This document shows, one piece after another, positions 32,871 through 42,989 of a DNA stretch of 64,000 bases. Origin of the DNA: Breviolum minutum Mf 1.05b.01. Taxonomy: Eukaryota; Sar; Dinophyceae; Suessiales; Symbiodiniaceae. The notes beneath the pieces are model-generated. The model did not search any database, had not been told where the DNA came from, and worked only from the letters and a program-made list of their open reading frames with translations. Location of the stretch: contig DF239256.1 in NCBI GenBank assembly GCA_000507305.1, positions 62,001 through 126,000 on the forward strand, in the 5' to 3' direction. Both the position numbers and the translations under genes were made by a program. How positions within the stretch are numbered: the first letter of the stretch is position 1; each line of letters opens with the position of its first letter.

Positions 32871-35569
32871 ATGTCAACTCATTCATCGTCTTCATACAGC
32901 TACAGCGATGAGTATGAATCTTCAGATTCGGGTTCATCGTCTAGCTCCTCTAGTTCTGTGTCAGAGGGGGAGATGAACCTGGAGGATGCACAGAAAGAAA
33001 AGATTCTAGCCTGCATTTGGTTGGGAGTTAACTACTGATTCTGATTAGAACCCACCAGAAGAACCACACATTTTTGCCCAAGGAATTGCAAGGTGTCGCT
33101 GCGTCATACCCTCCTGGCAGAGCAGAAGAATCACCTAGAAGGATGGGGTGGTGACATGCTTCGTCGAACAGGCCCACATCCTAGGTGTCAATTGCCAGTC
33201 ATGTCATTTCCTCCAATTCTCAAAAAAGATCATCATCGCTGATCATTCACAAGTGCTGGCATGAAGGCATTGCAAAGTTTCTGGACAACTTGCCATTTCC
33301 TATCACTTTGATGAGTGACTGTCATTTGGATGCACTGTAGTTTGGATCCATCTACTCCATCTACTCCACCCACTCCCTGTCAGCTTTCCTCTTAAGGTTC
33401 TGGAGCGGAAGGAGCGCTTTGGGGCCTCCAGAAGCTTTTGGGAAAGGGGCAGGCAGGGGACATGTTTCCGTTTTTCCATTTTTAAATAATAAGTACTTGC
33501 CATTTGAGCATTTATCCGGCAGGTATGCCACGTTGCAGCAACAGAGAAGGCCAAAGCCCCCTTGAAGTTCATTATTCGAAATTGCTATCCCAAAAAGCTT
33601 CTTGACCAGTAACAACATTCACCTTTCAACTCAGTCATTAAACGCAAGCAGTCCTTTCACGGTTGATCCAAGGCTTATGACATCTATGGCAAATCGTGAT
33701 TTGACGGATTTGGACCCCATGGTATATGCATGTGGATTTCCATGCAAACCGTGCCCTGCCAAAACTAGTTTCGTGAGTCAGTCAACTACTCAGACTCAGA
33801 CTGCTATTATTTCCTTCAGGTACTCTCGACTACGGCGTGATTCGAAGCTGATGCAAGAAGACGAGGCTCAGCCCTTTTGGGATAGCCTTGCAGCAATGTT
33901 GAGGAGCCACCCTTTTTATTATTGAATACCTCTCTCGTTCCATTCTGAACCAATGAAATCTGATAGTTTGTTAAGACCTCCAGGACGCGACCATTGCTAT
34001 GTCTGTTGGAGAACGTCTATGGAATTCTGGATGTGAGAGAGAAGGTTCGGAACCTAGTCGTTCTGAAATTTCCCAACTAGGTGTGTTTGTAATATCCCAT
34101 GCTAGCCTGGCAATGTATCTGAGATCTGGGACGAGATGTCAGAGATCCGCAAGATCTACTTGGTATGCTTTGTGAAGATTGATGGTTCCCACCTTGGGGA
34201 TCCATGCACGCGTCGCAGGGTGTACTTCATCTTGATAAGAAGGCAAGGTAAGGGGGTCTTTTCAACATCAAGTGAATGAATTATGATGATGACATAATGT
34301 ATATATATGACAGCTGATGAACAAGTTGAATTGTTGTTGCAGGGATGTTGCTGCAGATTTCATCAAGTCCCACCGGAAGCTTGAAGATCACTGCACCAAA
34401 ATGTATGAGAAGCTCAAAGTTGACCGTCCTCCCACCATTGCACCGCCCCCTACTCAATTCTGATTGATGAGTAGCTAGTTTGCAGCGACAACACTTTGCC
34501 CTTTGAATTCCTCTATTGCCTTCTTCCCGACAGACCGGTTTGCCAAGGTCCCGGCTGCTGCTTCCAAAGGATTGCCCATACCTTTCCAAAGTGAACGGGG
34601 AGATCGAGGCAAAGGTTCGGAAAAGGAAAAAGAGCCAAGATGATTATGATTTGACCATAAAGCACCTCAATTGCACTAAGATTCCATCATATTCCATCAC
34701 AAACAAAAACACCACCACCAACTGGTTGGCCAGTAGCTTTAATTTCTTTCTTAGGCCGAAGCAAAAGAAGCCTGCATGGTTAAAGAAGCACTGGAAAAAA
34801 TGATGGAGTTAGAGGCCAGGCTATGATCGTGCATCATACTTAATAAGGAATTAAATCTGCATCCTTCTGCCAGGTTGATCCAAAGAAGCTCAAGAAAAGC
34901 AGGGAAGCACAAAAGTTTTTTTCTTCGCAAAGGGCTATTCACGTTTCCTAGCTTAACTTACTGATTCTTCAATTAGGTCTTAAAGGCACCTTTTAGTCTG
35001 ATCTGAGGCAGTTAATGTTTTCTCGACGGCGGAGCATTGCGGAACCTTGAATCTTTCGCAACAAATTGATAGGATGAAACCTTCCTGTGACAATCTGGTT
35101 GGGTGCATCACACCGGAAGCCCAAATATGGTTTCTGGAGAAGAAACGACTAATGACAGGCCAGGACAAAACACACCAAATCAAGACATCCATCATGGGTT
35201 TACTAGCACTCGGTCCCAAAGACCCCGCCAGGATTTGAAAAAATGGTTATGATGGGCTTCCCGATGCACCGGCTGATCACAGAGCACCTCACTGACAAGG
35301 ATTGTAAAAATTTGTTTTTGAATTTGCAAGGGACCCCCTCAGCAGTTGTTCATCTTCAGGAAATGCATGGACTAGCGGGAAACGCTGAAGACTCAGAAGC
35401 CTTCTCTCACAACAACCCTCCCAACATATCCGAATCCCTCAACATTCATTCTCTGCCTCAGGCTATGTCTGTGCGAAGCGTTGCGGCCTCGTGGGCCATT
35501 GCTTTGAGCTGCGTGGATCCCTGCGCTTTCTCTCGTGAAGCTTCTAAGAAACTGAAAAGGTGTAAGTAG
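32871..35569 (+). CDS. C5-type DNA cytosine methyltransferase (multi-exon)
   Basis: The enzyme would transfer a methyl group from S-adenosylmethionine to C5 of cytosine in DNA, in the nucleus. From an ATG at 32871 a Ser/Asp/Glu-rich tail is read (SDEYESSDSGSSSSSS). The catalytic domain follows in exons that join in phase from 33185: 33185-33320, 33397-33452, 33523-33608, 33673-33750, 33820-33897, 33984-34056, 34106-34242, 34343 to about 34430. Motif I is CSGAEGALWGLQKLLG. Motif IV is YACGFPCKPYSRLRRDS with the catalytic Cys. Motif VI is LLCLLENVYGILDV. Motif VIII is LGDPCTRRRVYFILIRRDV. The target-recognition part (34534-34942) is the least certain. The C-terminal exons (35012-35158, 35232-35299, 35360-35383, 35462-35569) give NLSQQIDRMK, ITPEAQIWFLEKKRLMTGFE and HGLAGNAMSVRSVAASWAIA, the IX-X region, then TAG. 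Four introns are GC-AG and one is GA-AG. All key motifs look intact. The link between 33026 and 33185 is unresolved. Confidence 0.8.
33453..33522 (+). other. GC-AG intron in the methyltransferase gene
   Basis: Begins GCAGGG and ends GGCAG. Removing these 70 nt joins motif I (QKLLGKGQ) to VCHVAATEKAK in phase 0. No GT donor gives the same join. Confidence 0.65.
34243..34342 (+). other. GC-AG intron in the methyltransferase gene
   Basis: Begins GCAAGG and ends TTGCAG. The neighbouring GT (GTAAGG, 5 nt later) would break the frame. The GC donor joins VYFILIRR to DVAADFIKSHRK. Confidence 0.7.
35159..35231 (+). other. GC-AG intron in the methyltransferase gene
   Basis: Begins GCCAGG and ends GCCAG. 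Its removal produces KKRLMTGFEKMVMMGFP, matching the usual RL.TG.EK..LQGFP region of these enzymes. Confidence 0.65.
35300..35359 (+). other. GA-AG intron in the methyltransferase gene
   Basis: Sixty nt beginning GATTGT and ending TTCAG. Removal joins HLTDK to EMHGLAGN. Because the length is a multiple of three and has no stop, the unspliced frame stays open and hides the intron. Confidence 0.6.
35384..35461 (+). other. GC-AG intron in the methyltransferase gene
   Basis: Seventy-eight nt beginning GCTGAA and ending CCTCAG. Removal joins HGLAGN to AMSVRSVAASWAIAL, the expected AGNAM-SV block. It too is a multiple of three without a stop. Confidence 0.65.
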
Positions 35570-36085
35570 ATACCATCTTTAGCAGTGGGTCATGAACAAC
35601 TGTTTCAAAGATCCAACAATGAATGATTCCTGTTCTGTGCAAGAGATGGAAAAAATGATTGAAAGAGGTTCTATAGTTGCTGCTTTTTTGCATTGACATT
35701 TGCAACTTCCAGCGCATGTGGGTGGGAATGGCATTACCATGCATTACCTGCACGTCTAGAAGATGGATCTTCAGCATATGATGCTCAGGTACATTCAGAT
35801 CATATGATTGAAAATCAGATGATTATATAATAACAATATATGAAATGATAATAGTTAGTTTGTTATATCTTTGGTATACGAGGACTTATTATAATATATT
35901 ATTATCAATAATCCTGCATGATGAAGCAAAAGACACAACCTTCAAGGTCTTCAGAGTTTGAGCTTCATTATAGATCAACATGTTTTTCCCCATAGAAAGA
36001 CTCAGCTTCAAGCATACCAAAGCACTCAGATCTTCCAGTTTTCTTCGGCCTCCGCTGTAATGGTGTTGCAGCATGATGGTGCAGC

Positions 36086-39000
36086 ATGATTCGTTTCGAA
36101 GTTCCTGATTCAACCTCTTCAAATGATTCAAGCGAGTCCGATGGTTCTGAATCTAGCTCTGGTTATTCTGAGTCTGATGATACATCATCAAATGATTCTG
36201 AAGATTCCAGGAAAAAACCAAGCAAACGCAAGCGTTCCGCTTCAGGCAGCGAATCTGAGGGTCTGACAAACACCGCTGTTCCAATCTCGCACTGAGCCAG
36301 CTTTACATGATGGACGATGGTAATGCTGGGGAGGATGAGTCTTATTTTGCCAAGCAGGGTAAGAATCCTTCTCGGGTCAAAGAGGTCTTGAAACATCATC
36401 AGTGTTGCAAAGGAAATTGCAAACGGCTATTGCCCTTCAAACTTCTGATGCATATGGTTACCATCTTCTGGAGTATGCCGAAAGCTTCCCAAGATTGCGT
36501 TTTGTGGGCTATGCAACAAAGAGGCGCTAAAGAGTTCGATCCCAATGATAGCTCCTCTTCAAGCTCTAGCCGTCACCAAATATCTTGGTCTATTGAAGGC
36601 CTGCTAAGTTGACTAAGTGGAATCAAATCATTCTTTCATGAAGTGCTGAATAGTGAATGACTTGCATGGGAGGCTACTCTGTATGCCGGCAAGCCTTCAT
36701 GAAGTTGTTGGGCATCGGTGCAGCACGCCTTGTCCGAACTCGGAAGGCGTTTAAAGGAACTGATGCTCGCAAGTTTGGTTTCTCTACAAATAATAATCAG
36801 GGTGTGATGTCTGAATTCCATTATATATATATGTGAGTCTTGCAAAAATTCAGTCCAAAGCAAAACTCGGCAACATGATTTCCCAAACATCTTAGGTTCC
36901 ATTGGGCGTGCTAGTGCTGAAGCCTCTGCATCAATCACATCATTCCTGGAGACGGTTTATTGGAGTATGAGTGAAACCTTACCACATGAGTAACTTGACT
37001 ATATGATACTTTACAATGTAAACGAACCTGTATGATGCTGTAAAGTTCTCCATAGCATGTGGATAAGATTTGATGAATAAGAACGATTACTAATTCATAA
37101 TAGTTCAAAAAATCATATAGCACTAAGTGACTATTATATAATACTCTATATAGTAACTATGATACATTAATTCTTGGCATCTATATAATGGTTAATATCA
37201 AACTAAAAAATATATAGATAAGATCCTCAAAGGATTGCAATTCTTTTCACTGCCAAGGCTTAAGATTGGAGATGCTGAGCCTATGGAAACTGATGTTATG
37301 CGAAAGAAAATGCTTCAGGCTTTGGTGGACACTGCTTTAGAAGGTGACTTGGCCCGAGGGGTCCTGTGGTCGGGCGCACGTGACCTCCCTCGTCGATGGC
37401 TTCCCCATGGGTCCTACTATGACTTGTACACACTGTATTGTTCAAAACAGCTATCAAATGGTGAGAAAGTCGCATCCAAGAGTACATTTTATCGAGTTCT
37501 CAAGTCATCGGGTTGGAAGAAGAACATCAAATTCGCCCCGCCATCTTCTCATTCGAAGTGTTCAGTTTGCGCTCGTCTCAAAGGGAAGATTCAAAATGCT
37601 TCTGGGATCCAAGCCCATGCAGATGCATGCGACAAGTTGTTGCGGCACCTTAGTGGGCAGTTTGCAGACCGGGCCTGCTACTATGAATGCAGATCTAGAT
37701 CTAGGAGTTCACCATCAGACTTACTCTGCATAATATCTGATTCAATGGATCGGTCAAAATTTTCTCTTCCACGATTCCATCGAGGGAGAGTGCCGAAGGA
37801 TATTGAAAACCTCAAGCGACCTTCTTGTGAGATGACAACCCAAATAGCTCATGGTGTGGGAATATACACATACCTCTCGGACGAAGACCAAACTGCTGGA
37901 ACAACATGGGTGGTGGAAACATTGAATCGAACCTTACAATCTGTGAGTGGTACACTTCAAAAAAATGGTAGACCTTTACCTCCAGTCATCAAGCTTTTTG
38001 CTGACAACACACCAAAAGATACTTTGTTCGGAACTGTTTTATTTTTTGTGAGGTTTTGTGTTGGGATGGGTTACCATGTATTAGCTGGTTCTCAGTATTC
38101 CTTAAAGGGTTTTGGGCCATAGTCCTCATCACCCATTGAGGAAGTAAAGAACGGCGTGTTTGGAGAATTTGCAGCCATGCTCGTGGGAGCAGGGTTCGTC
38201 AAAACCTTCTCCCACGAGCATTTGCCCGTAGGGCACACGCATGAGGACATTGGAAATTCGTCAGCAAATCATTCAATGAATTTCAATCTTGATAAAGTTA
38301 ATCATCAACCTCTGACTTGGCTTGGTAAATGATTCAAAGTGGCTGAGATTTGCAACTAAGATGCGTATTTTGGAATGCTATGTCGATATATCAGAGAAGG
38401 AGATGATGAGTTGCCCCTTCCTCAGCCCAGCCAACAAATTCCCAGTCTCCCCATTTCGAAACTTGAGGCAGCACCCGCAAGATGTGGTGAAGCAGTGACC
38501 TCAGACCCGGCAGGGTTGTTGTCAAGTTTCAAGGTAATTGCAATGATTGATGTTCATCCCAATTGGGTGCCATGAGGCTTTTGATGACCAGGGTTGCACC
38601 CTTATTCACTGCAAAGGGTTTAGAGTTCAAGGTGGAGTACATCAACAATACCAGAGATTGGAACACAGGATTGCCAAAGATTTCAACTCTATATGGAGCA
38701 TATAGGCGCCGAAGTGTCAGAGATACTGAGATCGTTCCTCATTCCTTTACCTTTATACGACGTGAGAGTACTTTCACTTGAAATTGGCTTCAACCATAAA
38801 CTTCAAGTTTTCAAGCTGGTTGTATTTTGCTTGAGTGTGGGGTGAAGATATCATGTCATTATTATGTGGTCATTGCTCCCCTACATGCTCGGGCTTAGGT
38901 ATGCCAAGCACTTTGTTGGAAAAAGCTTCCGAGAGGCTTCCACGGAGGTATGCAAAGCATGCTAATGACGTGTTCGTTCTTGTGAAAGCCTATGTTTCTG

Positions 39001-39463
39001 ACAACGAACTTTGTCAAGAACCATTACTGATCCTTCCGGGACAACTACATGCAGAGATAGCGAATGCTTTTACCACCATGGCAAATACAAATGCTCCATG
39101 CATCTTGATTTGAATGTCTCTTTCCCCTTCTCCTTCTCTTTTGATAAAGCCTTGAACTCACCATTACCGGTTATTTGCCACCTGAGGTATGGACACGTCG
39201 CTTTCAGATGAAAGGAGGCAGGATCTGAAGGATCTGGCGCAATACCTGCTGGATTTTTTTTCCCCAGTTAGCACGGGGAGCGCATTACTTGCAACAGTTG
39301 TCTGGCGAATTGGCTGTCAGACGACAACCCTTGACAAAACTTGAATATATTCTTGCTGGGCCTGCACCACCTTTGCAAAGGGGACAACCAAACTTAATAG
39401 ATCCTGAACCCTACAATGTGCGAAGGCTGCAAGTCAAGTTTCACCGATACTATTGACTATAAG
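36086..39463 (+). CDS. DUF7869-family protein (multi-exon)
   Basis: DUF7869 proteins are of unknown function, often found in many divergent copies, and are suspected to derive from transposon integrase-like proteins. The gene opens at ATG 36086 with an acidic Ser-rich tail (SESDGSESSSGYSESDD) followed by KKPSKRKRSAS. Then come a Cys cluster (HHQCCKGNCKRLL, about 36400), VCRQAFMKLLGIGAARLVRT (ends 36777), SITSFLETVYWSMSETLPH (36896-36989), and a long exon (about 37233-38017) with CSVCARLKG, SDSMDRSKFSLPRF and KLFADNTPK. Next are EVKNGVFGEFAAMLV ... VGHTHEDI (38141-38252) and AYFGMLCRYIREGDDELPLP (38361-38533). C-terminal blocks include VPHSFTFIRRE (about 38740), LVKAYVSDNELCQEP (about 38990) and LARGAHYLQQLSGELAVRR (39269-39463). 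The signature GHTHEDID is completed only by splicing. Two introns are GA-AG. The start and some small introns are uncertain; the gene looks intact. Confidence 0.7.
38018..38140 (+). other. GA-AG intron in the DUF7869 gene
   Basis: Begins GATACT and ends CATTGAG, 123 nt. Removal joins FADNTPK to EVKNG in phase 0, giving the family-typical DNT.KEVKN block. A canonical GT lies 31 nt later but would not restore this block. Confidence 0.65.
38253..38360 (+). other. GA-AG intron in the DUF7869 gene
   Basis: Begins GAAATT and ends AACTAAG, 108 nt. Removal completes the GHTHEDID signature and continues as AYFGMLCRYI. The left exon leaves one base and the right supplies two. Confidence 0.7.
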
Positions 39464-39751
39464 TTGGTGCAAAAAGAAAATCCACGAGTGAGTATGTTTA
39501 CAAAGCACCTTCAAGTGTCACAGTGTCATTTTCTGATTTTACCAGTTGCTGCTTTGAAGTACCTTTTTGGGGTCAAACATCGGCATTCGGTGCCGAACTG
39601 GGGTCGATTCCTTGAACTTTGGTTTCCCCCTTTTTTGCTCATGGAGCCTGATACAGCTGTGAAGAAGGACTGATGGCATTTCCATAGAATGGCATTCAAA
39701 ATATATTTTTAAAATTAATAATATTAAATGAACGAAACCTGTCTCTCCAGG

Positions 39752-40069
39752 AGGAGAAGACCCCTTCGCCTGCAAAGGGGTCTGACGCCGGGAATGATGG
39801 TGAAACCTCAATCCAACAAAAGTTGCTCTTGGCCATGGATGAGGCTGGTAACCCCCAAAGAAGAAATACACATTGATGAGTCTTTCACGAACTATTAAAA
39901 ATGTAACAGTCAGCCTGACTGAAGTCCAATCATCTTTCAATCAACAAGATCGGATGATATCAGGTGATGCAGAAAGAGAACTTGGGCAGCTGGATAGCTT
40001 CCCGGTACAATGTAGATGAGACCACCAAACGTCACTTTGCAAAGGTGCGGCTGGTCTATGCAAACTACA
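39752..40069 (+). CDS. Two exons (39752-39849, 39963-40069), unknown product
   Basis: The first, after CTCCAG, reads EEKTPSPAKGSDAGNDGETS then IQQKLLLAMDEA and ends at CTG/GTAACC. The second, after TATCAG, reads MQKENLGSWIASRYNVDETT then KRHFAKVRLVYANYSK. They follow the DUF7869 gene and may extend it or start another. Confidence 0.55.
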
Positions 40070-40329
40070 GTAAGATTGTCATATGGAGAAATTACAATGA
40101 TAACAATATCTGACATATAGTCCTTGATCTAGATATGATAGTATCAATGATGATGATGATGCTGATGATGATAATAATAAAAGTACTGATGATATATTTT
40201 TTCTTTTTTCATAATATACAGAGTAAAATAATAAGTGATGATATATTTTTGATAATAAAATACTGATAGATAGTACCAGTTAAAACTAACCAAAACTAGA
40301 TCCACCAAGACTTCCTCAGATCCTGACAG

Positions 40330-40950
40330 GTGATGTGCGATTTTTGGGCTGAACCTGCGGTGGCCAAACAAGTGGCTGCACGGGCGCCAGTGGGTGCGGT
40401 GGTTCCTACATTAGTTCCGGTGGCTACTAGGAGAAACATGTATCTCCACCCCTACCATTTTTCTATGGAAGAATCTGCAAAATATGGCCGCTGGCCAAGC
40501 AATGTGCAGGTCAAATTGCATTTCCATAGTATTGTGATGAGGGGCTATGAGTCCGAGAAGGAGGCCATTGAGGTGAAGTTTGATCAAGGTCTACTTGGCA
40601 GAGACATACCCATCTTTGGAACAGAGTTCATTGATGGGCACACCAAGTCACTTATGTGCCAATTAGTGTTTGGCTTGCTTGACCACTTGGACCCTGAGTG
40701 AAAGTTATCAAATGTTTTTTGATCTCCCCCAAAAAAAGGTGGTGATATTGTATGGGGCAATGCCTTGTTTTGTCATTGTTTGAAAAAAACATTAATGTCC
40801 CTTCAATAACTTCTCCCAGGAAGTCTTGCCTCGTGATGTAGTCCATGATGAAGGTTTGGTGGCATTGCTTGCATCCCTGAAGTACGTGCGAGTCAATTAT
40901 ACCCATTTTGATTCGCCAGAGCAGTGTGTTTATGAAGCTTTGCGTTCATG
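40330..40950 (+). CDS. Two exons (40330-40701, 40820-40950), unknown product
   Basis: The long exon reads AEPAVAKQVAARAPVGAVVP then NMYLHPYHFSMEESAKYGRW, GYESEKEAIEVKFDQGLLGR and LVFGLLDHLDPE. The second, after CCAG, reads EVLPRDVVHDEGLVALLASL then YTHFDSPEQCVYEALRS. Composition is ordinary globular protein. No family recognised. Confidence 0.55.
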
Positions 40951-41107
40951 ACTCAGTTGTCAAATAATATGATATACTTTGAGGATCTTAAAAAGTTGTT
41001 TTTTGGTAGTTTGCGATTCAAGCTTCCTATTGGTGTCATGGTGGCCCTCCCAAGACCAAAATTATATAACATCATCCTCTTCTGCACCTGGCCCTACTAA
41101 GTTCTGA

Positions 41108-41278
41108 GCAACCGCACGGCTGACAAGCAGAAACCAGGGCCCCTTGACATGGCCTTGGTCTTTAGAGAGGCCGTCAGATCCAAACGTGGCACCCTGAAAA
41201 ATGCATCTCTTCGGGACTTGTTGAACTCTGCAGTGGCAGAATACAATCGCAAGGCGACATCAAAGGCCATGGATTAAG
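41108..41278 (+). CDS. Exon of unknown product
   Basis: The frame reads SNRTADKQKPGPLDMALVFR then EAVRSKRGTLKNASLRDLLN, SAVAEYNRKATSKAMD, ending with TAA. Helical and charged. Confidence 0.55.
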
Positions 41279-41420
41279 AAGGGTCAACTCCATGAAGTTT
41301 TGGGATCCACCACAAATAATATTACATCTCTTTTTTTTCAATTTGGTGTGAGTTTATCATCTATGATTTGTCCACCAAGTTTGTCACAAACTAATGCTAT
41401 AGTTCATCCTTGTTAACAGC

Positions 41421-41542
41421 TCCTGAAGGCTCACAAGGTGAAAGATGACTTGAAGCGACTCACCTATGCACTTCTCCGGTGCCCACCCGAACTTTTGTCC
41501 CTGCTGAAAGAATCATCAGATCTGTACAAGTGGGAGCATGGA
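41421..41542 (+). CDS. Exon of unknown product
   Basis: Between AACAG and ATGGAG/GTTTGG, reading LLKAHKVKDDLKRLTYALLR then CPPELLSLLKESSDLYKWEH. Clear helical bias. Confidence 0.6.
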
Positions 41543-41659
41543 GGTTTGGGAGAAATTGGAAAAACATTCTGATGTTTTAAAAAATAGTGAGATGAAACTC
41601 TATAATAATTAGTGTCCACTTCTCTGAGATATTCTGTACTTTCTTCAAGCCTTTCCATT

Positions 41660-42045
41660 ATTACAGCCAACCCTGGCCACAAAACCCTGGCAGCCTTCAC
41701 CATCGAGAACCTTTCTGATGATTATTTTGTGCCCACAACCTGTTTGGTCGGAGTGAGTGTGACACATGAAGATTGGCGTCGTATCAAGGCGTGATTGATG
41801 ACAAACATCATTTTAAAACATAATAACCTCATGATATGTCAATTAGATCCATGCATTATATAAAGCAACATCCTGTGCTCAGCCCCTGCCAGACCGTCGC
41901 AACAGAGACTACCATGATTTGGGCGCAAAGGGTTTTCAGTGACTTCAAGAAAAAGGTTGCTGTGGATGACCCTGTCAAACACAAGGCCCAGGGTTGTTGC
42001 ATGGAAAGTTGTTCGTTTTGGGGGAAACAATGAAATTGAAAGCAT
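41660..42045 (+). CDS. Two exon-like blocks (about 41668-41757, 41890-42000)
   Basis: The first reads NPGHKTLAAFTIENLSDDYF then VPTTCLVG. The second reads TVATETTMIWAQRVFSDFKK then KVAVDDPVKHKAQ, with another frame (LPDRRNRDYHDLGAKGF) also open. Borders are uncertain. Confidence 0.4.
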
Positions 42046-42128
42046 TCAGAAATTCATGACTAAATTCTATGACAAATAGACTAAGACTGACTAATTCTCA
42101 CAAATCTATATGTTGTACTCCCCTGCAG

Positions 42129-42270
42129 AAACAGCAGCAGCGGGATGTGAGTGCTATGAAAGACCTAATGGAAATTTGCTGCTTGTGGCATGAGATCGCC
42201 CCAAAGATTGAAGTCAAGCTTGGGCATGAGCACTTTGCGAAGCTCAAGGACATGTTTCTTTGTGGGACCC
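42129..42270 (+). CDS. Exon of unknown product
   Basis: After CCTGCAG the frame reads KQQQRDVSAMKDLMEICCLW then HEIAPKIEVKLGHEHFAKLK, DMFLCGT. Strong helical composition. Confidence 0.6.
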
Positions 42271-42334
42271 TAGCCTTATTGATATTTGAAAAAACTTATT
42301 TTCTGAACTTACAATATAAAACCTCCATCTGGGA

Positions 42335-42403
42335 TTTGGAGAAAAACCGTGTACAAAATCTCTTCAGCCATCAGGGTTTTGGAGAAAAACCGTGTACAAA
42401 ATC
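42335..42403 (+). repeat. 26-bp direct repeat, two copies
   Basis: Copies at 42335-42360 and 42378-42403 share TTTGGAGAAAAACCGTGTAC and six more bases. They lie in the intron after the exon at 42129. Confidence 0.85.
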
Positions 42404-42427
42404 AATTGAGCCAGGAGGCCCCAAAAG

Positions 42428-42680
42428 TACAGTGGTTTTCAAATTCCGCGCTACAATTTGAATTGAAAAAAAAGACGTGATTTGAAATGAAAAATGGCAA
42501 ACTTCAGAATGTGACTTGTTTAAAAATGATCTAGGAATTGTACTGTGGAATTTGAAAACCGCGCTACTTTGGGCCCAGATTCTTACAACTGAGATTATAC
42601 ATCATTTTGGGGGGGGGACTGTTTAAAACCCATGCTTCCAGAAGGCGAGAGAATACAGTGGTTTTCAAATTCCGCGCTAT
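42428..42680 (+). repeat. 27-bp motif, three copies, middle one with inverted core
   Basis: Copies at 42428-42454, 42541-42567 and 42654-42680. The first and third have GGTTTTCAAATTCC in the centre. The second has the exact reverse complement GGAATTTGAAAACC, while the right flank (GCGCTA) keeps its orientation in all three. Confidence 0.8.
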
Positions 42681-42872
42681 GAAACTCCTGCTAGTTTGGC
42701 AAACCCCGACATGAAACTCCTGCCGACTTGGCAAACCCCGACATGAAACTCCTGCCGACTTGGCAAACCCCGACATGAAACTCCTGCCCGTTTGGCAAAC
42801 CCCGACATGAAACTCCTGCCCGTTTGGCAAACCCCGAAATAGAATTCCTGCCAGTTTGGCAAAACCCTGAAA
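42681..42872 (+). repeat. 32-bp tandem repeat, six copies
   Basis: Unit GAAACTCCTGCCGACTTGGC plus AAACCCCGACAT, at 42681, 42713, 42745, 42777, 42809 and a diverged copy at 42841. It directly abuts the third copy of the 27-bp motif. It has no unique spacers. Confidence 0.9.
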
Positions 42873-42989
42873 ATATTGAAGGAATAAAAGTCTTCATGAG
42901 TTGGGGAAAATGTTGCATGAAACCTCTAATGGATTTGGGAAATGGGTCTACAGTAAGTAACCATCACATGAAACCCCTTGCCTTGCTCT

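Noticed and set aside
33751..33819. Reading the methyltransferase frame straight through this segment
   Set aside because: The frame is open, but it separates GFPCKP from YSRLRRDS. Removing this GT-AG intron restores the family pattern in phase.
42681..42872. 32-bp repeats considered as a CRISPR array
   Set aside because: Units are directly adjacent with no spacers, in a eukaryotic intron. It is a minisatellite.
42564..42918. Minus-strand frames reading repeated SCRGLP-like units
   Set aside because: Translation of the 32-bp minisatellite in several frames. Being open in more than one frame shows that it is not selected coding sequence.
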